Source: DAISWO01 sp036826295 (GTDB lineage Bacteria > Patescibacteriota > Saccharimonadia > Saccharimonadales > JAGQNJ01). Taken from it: DNA of 64,000 nucleotides. A program made the translations under genes and the position numbers. The notes under the pieces were generated by a model, which saw only the letters and a program-made list of their open reading frames with translations, did no database searches and was not told the origin of the DNA. Numbering within the stretch: the stretch's first letter is position 1; every line of letters starts with the position of its first letter. Shown here one piece after another: positions 61,098 through 64,000 of this stretch. The stretch lies in contig DAISWO010000003.1 in NCBI GenBank assembly GCA_036826295.1, positions 55,411-119,410 on the forward strand. The letters are read 5' to 3'.

Positions 61098-61343
61098 ATG
61101 AACAAAAAATACCCCATACCACAACAAGTCTTTGATAATATTTACGCACAAGTTCCACGCTTAACAGTAGAGCTGATAGTCAAAACTCCTGANNNNNNNN
61201 NNNNNNNNNNNNNNNNNNNNNNNNNNNNNNNNNNNNNNNNNNNNNNNNNNNNNNNNNNNNNNNNNNNNNNNNNNNNNNNNNNNNNNNNNNNNCCTGAAAA
61301 CATCTTCCCCGATCAAGCAAAGTTCTTGAAAGTCTACCTTTAG
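61098..61343 (+). CDS. NUDIX-like hydrolase, interrupted by an assembly gap
   Basis: The N-terminal part IPQQVFDNIYAQVPRLTVELIVKTP and the C-terminal PENIFPDQAKFLKVYL resemble the ends of CPR NUDIX hydrolases. The NUDIX box itself would lie in the 100-N gap (61193-61292), so catalytic residues cannot be checked. Two ATGs at 61095 and 61098 are possible starts. Confidence 0.5.
   Translation: MNKKYPIPQQVFDNIYAQVPRLTVELIVKTPXXXXXXXXXXXXXXXXXXXXXXXXXXXXXXXXXXPENIFPDQAKFLKVYL
61193..61292. other. Assembly gap (100 N)
   Basis: A standard-length placeholder gap inside the NUDIX-like gene. Confidence 0.98.
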
Positions 61344-61362
61344 AAGAGTGTAGAATATTGTA

Positions 61363-61629
61363 ATGACACACAAAGGCAAAGAAACTCTTCTTGCGGAGCT
61401 TGAAAAAGCAAAAACACTAGTGACAGTTGGTGGATACTATACTCATTACAAATCTCCAGACAAACAATACAAAGTCACACAGATAGCAATACTAGAGGCT
61501 ACAGATGAACTTTGTGTTATTTATCAGGCTCAGTACGGTGAAAAGCTTTCCTTTGTACGACCACTAACGTCTTGGCTAGAAACTGTAAGATGGCAGAATA
61601 ATCTAGTGCCTAGATTCAACAAACTTTGA
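61363..61629 (+). CDS. DUF1653 domain protein
   Basis: The 88-residue protein matches DUF1653: GGYYTHYKSPDKQYKVTQIAI, then LCVIYQAQYGEKLSFVRPLTSWLETV and VPRF. Function is unknown; such small proteins often accompany NUDIX enzymes. TAGAAT (61351-61356) lies 6 nt before the ATG. Confidence 0.85.
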   Translation: MTHKGKETLLAELEKAKTLVTVGGYYTHYKSPDKQYKVTQIAILEATDELCVIYQAQYGEKLSFVRPLTSWLETVRWQNNLVPRFNKL

Positions 61630-61685
61630 ACTTTATGGTTTAATCGGTACTCTAAGAAGTAATAATAAAGTTTTTCTATTCTACA

Positions 61686-62057
61686 CTAATTCGCAGTCCG
61701 AGATCCAAGTTCTGGGGATGGGTGCCTACTTACAACAGCTGTCTCGGGTGCTGGGTGTGCAGTTAAAGCCTGTCTACCCAACTCTTCATTGAGTCCATAC
61801 TCAACTAACGGTGCTTGATCTGACTCAGGTAACCTTCGCTCTGTGTACGGTGGATAATTTATATCAGCACCATCAGCGTTAGCTTCAAGAACTGCTTGTT
61901 GCTTATAGGCTACTTCGTGTCGTTTATAGTGTCTGGTCGCTTTCCTCGTTCCAATGATCTTATCGGGACCATACTTTTCAGCTCTTTTTTTATAATCTCG
62001 GTGTAATCTCTCTGCTTTTCTATCTTGTCTAGGGCTTAAGCCTTCAAAATTTGTCAT
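61686..62057 (-). CDS. Hypothetical basic protein
   Basis: The 123-residue hydrophilic protein has a basic N-terminal half (RQDRKAERLHRDYKKRAEKYG) and an acidic, proline-containing C-terminal half. There is no membrane segment and no known domain. Likely partly disordered. It is transcribed opposite to its neighbours. Confidence 0.55.
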   Translation of the reverse strand: MTNFEGLSPRQDRKAERLHRDYKKRAEKYGPDKIIGTRKATRHYKRHEVAYKQQAVLEANADGADINYPPYTERRLPESDQAPLVEYGLNEELGRQALTAHPAPETAVVSRHPSPELGSRTAN

Positions 62058-62138
62058 TTTGTTTTCCTTTGTTTTATATTTCTAATTAAATATTATCATA
62101 AACAACCTACTTTGTCAATTTTAGGTATACTGTTGGTT

Positions 62139-62516
62139 GTGAGAAAGATGAGCACCAAAGTCAAGACAATTGATGAATTTATAAGTAATTACCCTGATAA
62201 TGTTCAGGTTATCTTACAAAAGATAAGACAGCCCATCCACAAAGTGGCACCAGAGGTAAAGGAAACGATTAGTTACGGCATCCCTACCTTTACGCTAAAT
62301 GGTAATTTGGTGCATTTCAGCGCCTACAAGCACCATATTGGATTCTATCCTGGTTCAGAGCCTATTATGATCTATAAAGACGAGCTAAAGCCTTTAAAAA
62401 CGTCTAAAGGCACCGTTCAGTTCCCGCTTGACCAGCCCATCCCCTATGACCTAATCAAAAAAATCAGCCTATATAGAGTTAATCAAAAGTCAACCCAGAA
62501 AAAACAACATGGATAA
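62139..62516 (+). CDS. DUF1801 (YdhG-like) protein
   Basis: The 125-residue protein shows the DUF1801 pattern: IDEFISNYPDNVQVILQKIRQPIHKVAPEVKETISYGIPTF and HIGFYPGSEPI. Some members act as iron chaperone (frataxin-like) proteins in Bacillus; the role here is unproven. GTG 62139 lies 7 nt after TATACT (62126-62131); the ATG at 62148 is the alternative. Confidence 0.85.
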   Translation: MRKMSTKVKTIDEFISNYPDNVQVILQKIRQPIHKVAPEVKETISYGIPTFTLNGNLVHFSAYKHHIGFYPGSEPIMIYKDELKPLKTSKGTVQFPLDQPIPYDLIKKISLYRVNQKSTQKKQHG

Positions 62517-62667
62517 TATAGAACGATTCCCAGAAATACCACCAGAGGTCGATGACGACGAAACTAGGAAAAATGCCTTAGAAGGCTTCGTCCAAGCTGT
62601 AAATGACGGCTCGCTGCGTGAAGAAATCAATGAAGCTACTGACTTCGATCCTGACTTAGCTATATAA
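62509..62667 (+). CDS. Small acidic hypothetical protein (52 aa)
   Basis: This 52-residue open frame overlaps the end of the DUF1801 gene (ATGGATAA), so it may be translationally coupled. It is very acidic (PPEVDDDETRK, REEINEATDFDPD). No family is recognised. Confidence 0.5.
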   Translation: MDNIERFPEIPPEVDDDETRKNALEGFVQAVNDGSLREEINEATDFDPDLAI

Positions 62668-62676
62668 TCCAGATCC

Positions 62677-62698
62677 CAGCCAATAGTGTCTTATTGGC
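62677..62698. repeat. Hairpin after the DUF1801 operon
   Basis: AGCCAATA-GTGTCT-TATTGGCT. Perfect 8-bp stem without a T-tract; it may end or stabilise the upstream mRNA. The rest of 62668-62889 shows no supported gene. Confidence 0.4.
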
Positions 62699-62889
62699 TC
62701 GATAATGTTAAGGCGTTAAACTAGCGAATGAAGAAGTATAAAGCTGAGCTACTAAAAACAATATCGTAGGAAAGCTCGGATTGATTCCGACATTTCTGAC
62801 TAAACTTGAGAGGTGAGCAGTTCAAACAGACGATTTATTCGGCTATCCGACGCGATAAGAGGCGGAATCACCTCCTCTCATAAAGCGAA

Positions 62890-62911
62890 AAGCCACCCCT
62901 AAAGGTGGCTT
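62890..62911 (-). terminator. rRNA operon terminator
   Basis: AAGCCACC/GGTGGCTT stem of 8 bp with a 6-nt loop, followed on the minus strand by TTTTCGCTTT, immediately downstream of 5S rRNA. Confidence 0.85.
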
Positions 62912-62920
62912 GAGCGCATA

Positions 62921-63038
62921 AATCGGCACCGTGCTATTTTCCCAGGGCTTGATGACCCAAGTATTGTAACCGCTGATAGGCTTAACTGCTGTGTTCGGTA
63001 TGGGAACAGGTGTTTCCCTATCGCTATGGGCACCGATT
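62921..63038 (-). rRNA. rrf: 5S ribosomal RNA
   Basis: The minus strand reads as bacterial 5S rRNA with the conserved CCTGTTCCCATACCGAACAC and CAGTTAAGCC segments. The ends AAATCGGTGCC and GGCACCGATTT-type pair as helix I. Ends are estimates. Confidence 0.92.
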
Positions 63039-63078
63039 TTGGTAATCGTATTGTAACGGTACAAATACCAAAATCGGT
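63031..63078 (-). repeat. Perfect 13-bp inverted repeat at the 5S 5' end
   Basis: ACCGATTTTGGTA (63031-63043) and TACCAAAATCGGT (63066-63078) with a 22-nt loop. One arm covers the first bases of mature 5S, so the precursor can fold differently from mature 5S. Confidence 0.8.
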
Positions 63079-63230
63079 GTCCATACGGATGCGCGACTTT
63101 CTTGAGATAAAAGATCTATAAACAAACTAATTTGGAAAGTATTGTAGTGTGATTTACACCAATAACTAGTCAAATTGCACGTATTTTTACCAAGAACCAC
63201 GATAACCTAAGCTAAACGTAATTCTTGGTC

Positions 63231-64000
<770 letters not shown>

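Noticed and set aside
62864..62878. GGAATCACCTCCTCT resembles the 3' end of 16S rRNA
   Set aside because: It is on the plus strand, opposite to the rRNA genes, lies past the operon terminator and has no 16S sequence before it.
63079..63230. tRNA gene in the 23S-5S spacer
   Set aside because: No cloverleaf or TTCGAATC-type T-arm could be found.

Overview
The window looks like chromosomal DNA of a member of the Candidate Phyla Radiation (Patescibacteria), most probably a Saccharibacteria (TM7) relative. The reasons are a dense core-gene backbone with very short intergenic gaps, many proteins that lack the usual accessory domains (a ProRS with no editing insert, a short InfB, a four-repeat S1), a class II NrdJ, a DUF5663 protein and CPR-type small membrane proteins. 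TGA acts as an ordinary stop and no conserved gene carries an in-frame TGA, so the recoded Gracilibacteria/Absconditabacteria are unlikely. The assignment rests on recognising proteins by eye, not on a tree. Two runs of N (53885-53894 and 61193-61292) mark scaffold gaps.

Layout. Positions 1-9.3 kb: a partial kinase-like gene, small membrane and methyltransferase genes, xseBA, a flippase-like protein, a TRM11-like methylase with rpmA, two small unknown genes behind a consensus promoter, an orphan response regulator, pyrG and a CtpA protease. 9.4-17.8 kb: the division and export block ftsE-ftsX-coiled-coil/CHAP hydrolase, prfB, M16 peptidase, secA and hpf. 17.8-25.8 kb: serS, a PD-(D/E)XK nuclease, a HAD phosphatase, a heliorhodopsin, lysS, greA, proS and a ProB-like kinase. 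26-30.6 kb: the rpsB-tsf-frr-uppS-rseP-CPBP operon, closed by an intrinsic terminator. 30.7-39.5 kb: rpmE2, prfA-prmC, htrA, an LCP ligase, lepB, parB-parA and rplU. 39.5-49.2 kb: ileS behind a T-box, a thioredoxin-fold gene, nrdJ, nrdR, ftsZ and ftsA. 49.2-58.6 kb: map-adk-yqeY-rpsU, priA-def-fmt, infB and rpsA. 58.6-62.7 kb: small accessory genes. 62.9-64 kb: 5S and partial 23S rRNA on the minus strand.

How the genes fit together. Most of the window is translation (six ribosomal proteins, five aminoacyl-tRNA or formyl-tRNA enzymes, release and recycling factors), cell division (FtsZ, FtsA, FtsEX with a probable PcsB/EnvC-like hydrolase, ParAB) and envelope processing (SecA, LepB, RseP, HtrA, CtpA, LCP). 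RNA and promoter signals are unusually readable. At least 18 first genes have a -10 hexamer only about 4-13 nt from the start codon, implying leaderless or near-leaderless mRNAs. Genes such as ftsZ, nrdJ, infB and rplU instead have longer leaders with Shine-Dalgarno sites.

Most interesting items: a heliorhodopsin whose promoter carries a 7-bp inverted repeat against the -10; an ileS T-box with a very short Stem I; a 30-bp perfect palindrome and parS-like half-sites upstream of parAB; a 118-nt self-pairing insertion in domain V of 23S rRNA; a structured nrdJ leader with NrdR-box-like sites upstream of nrdR; and a ProB-like kinase coupled to proS.
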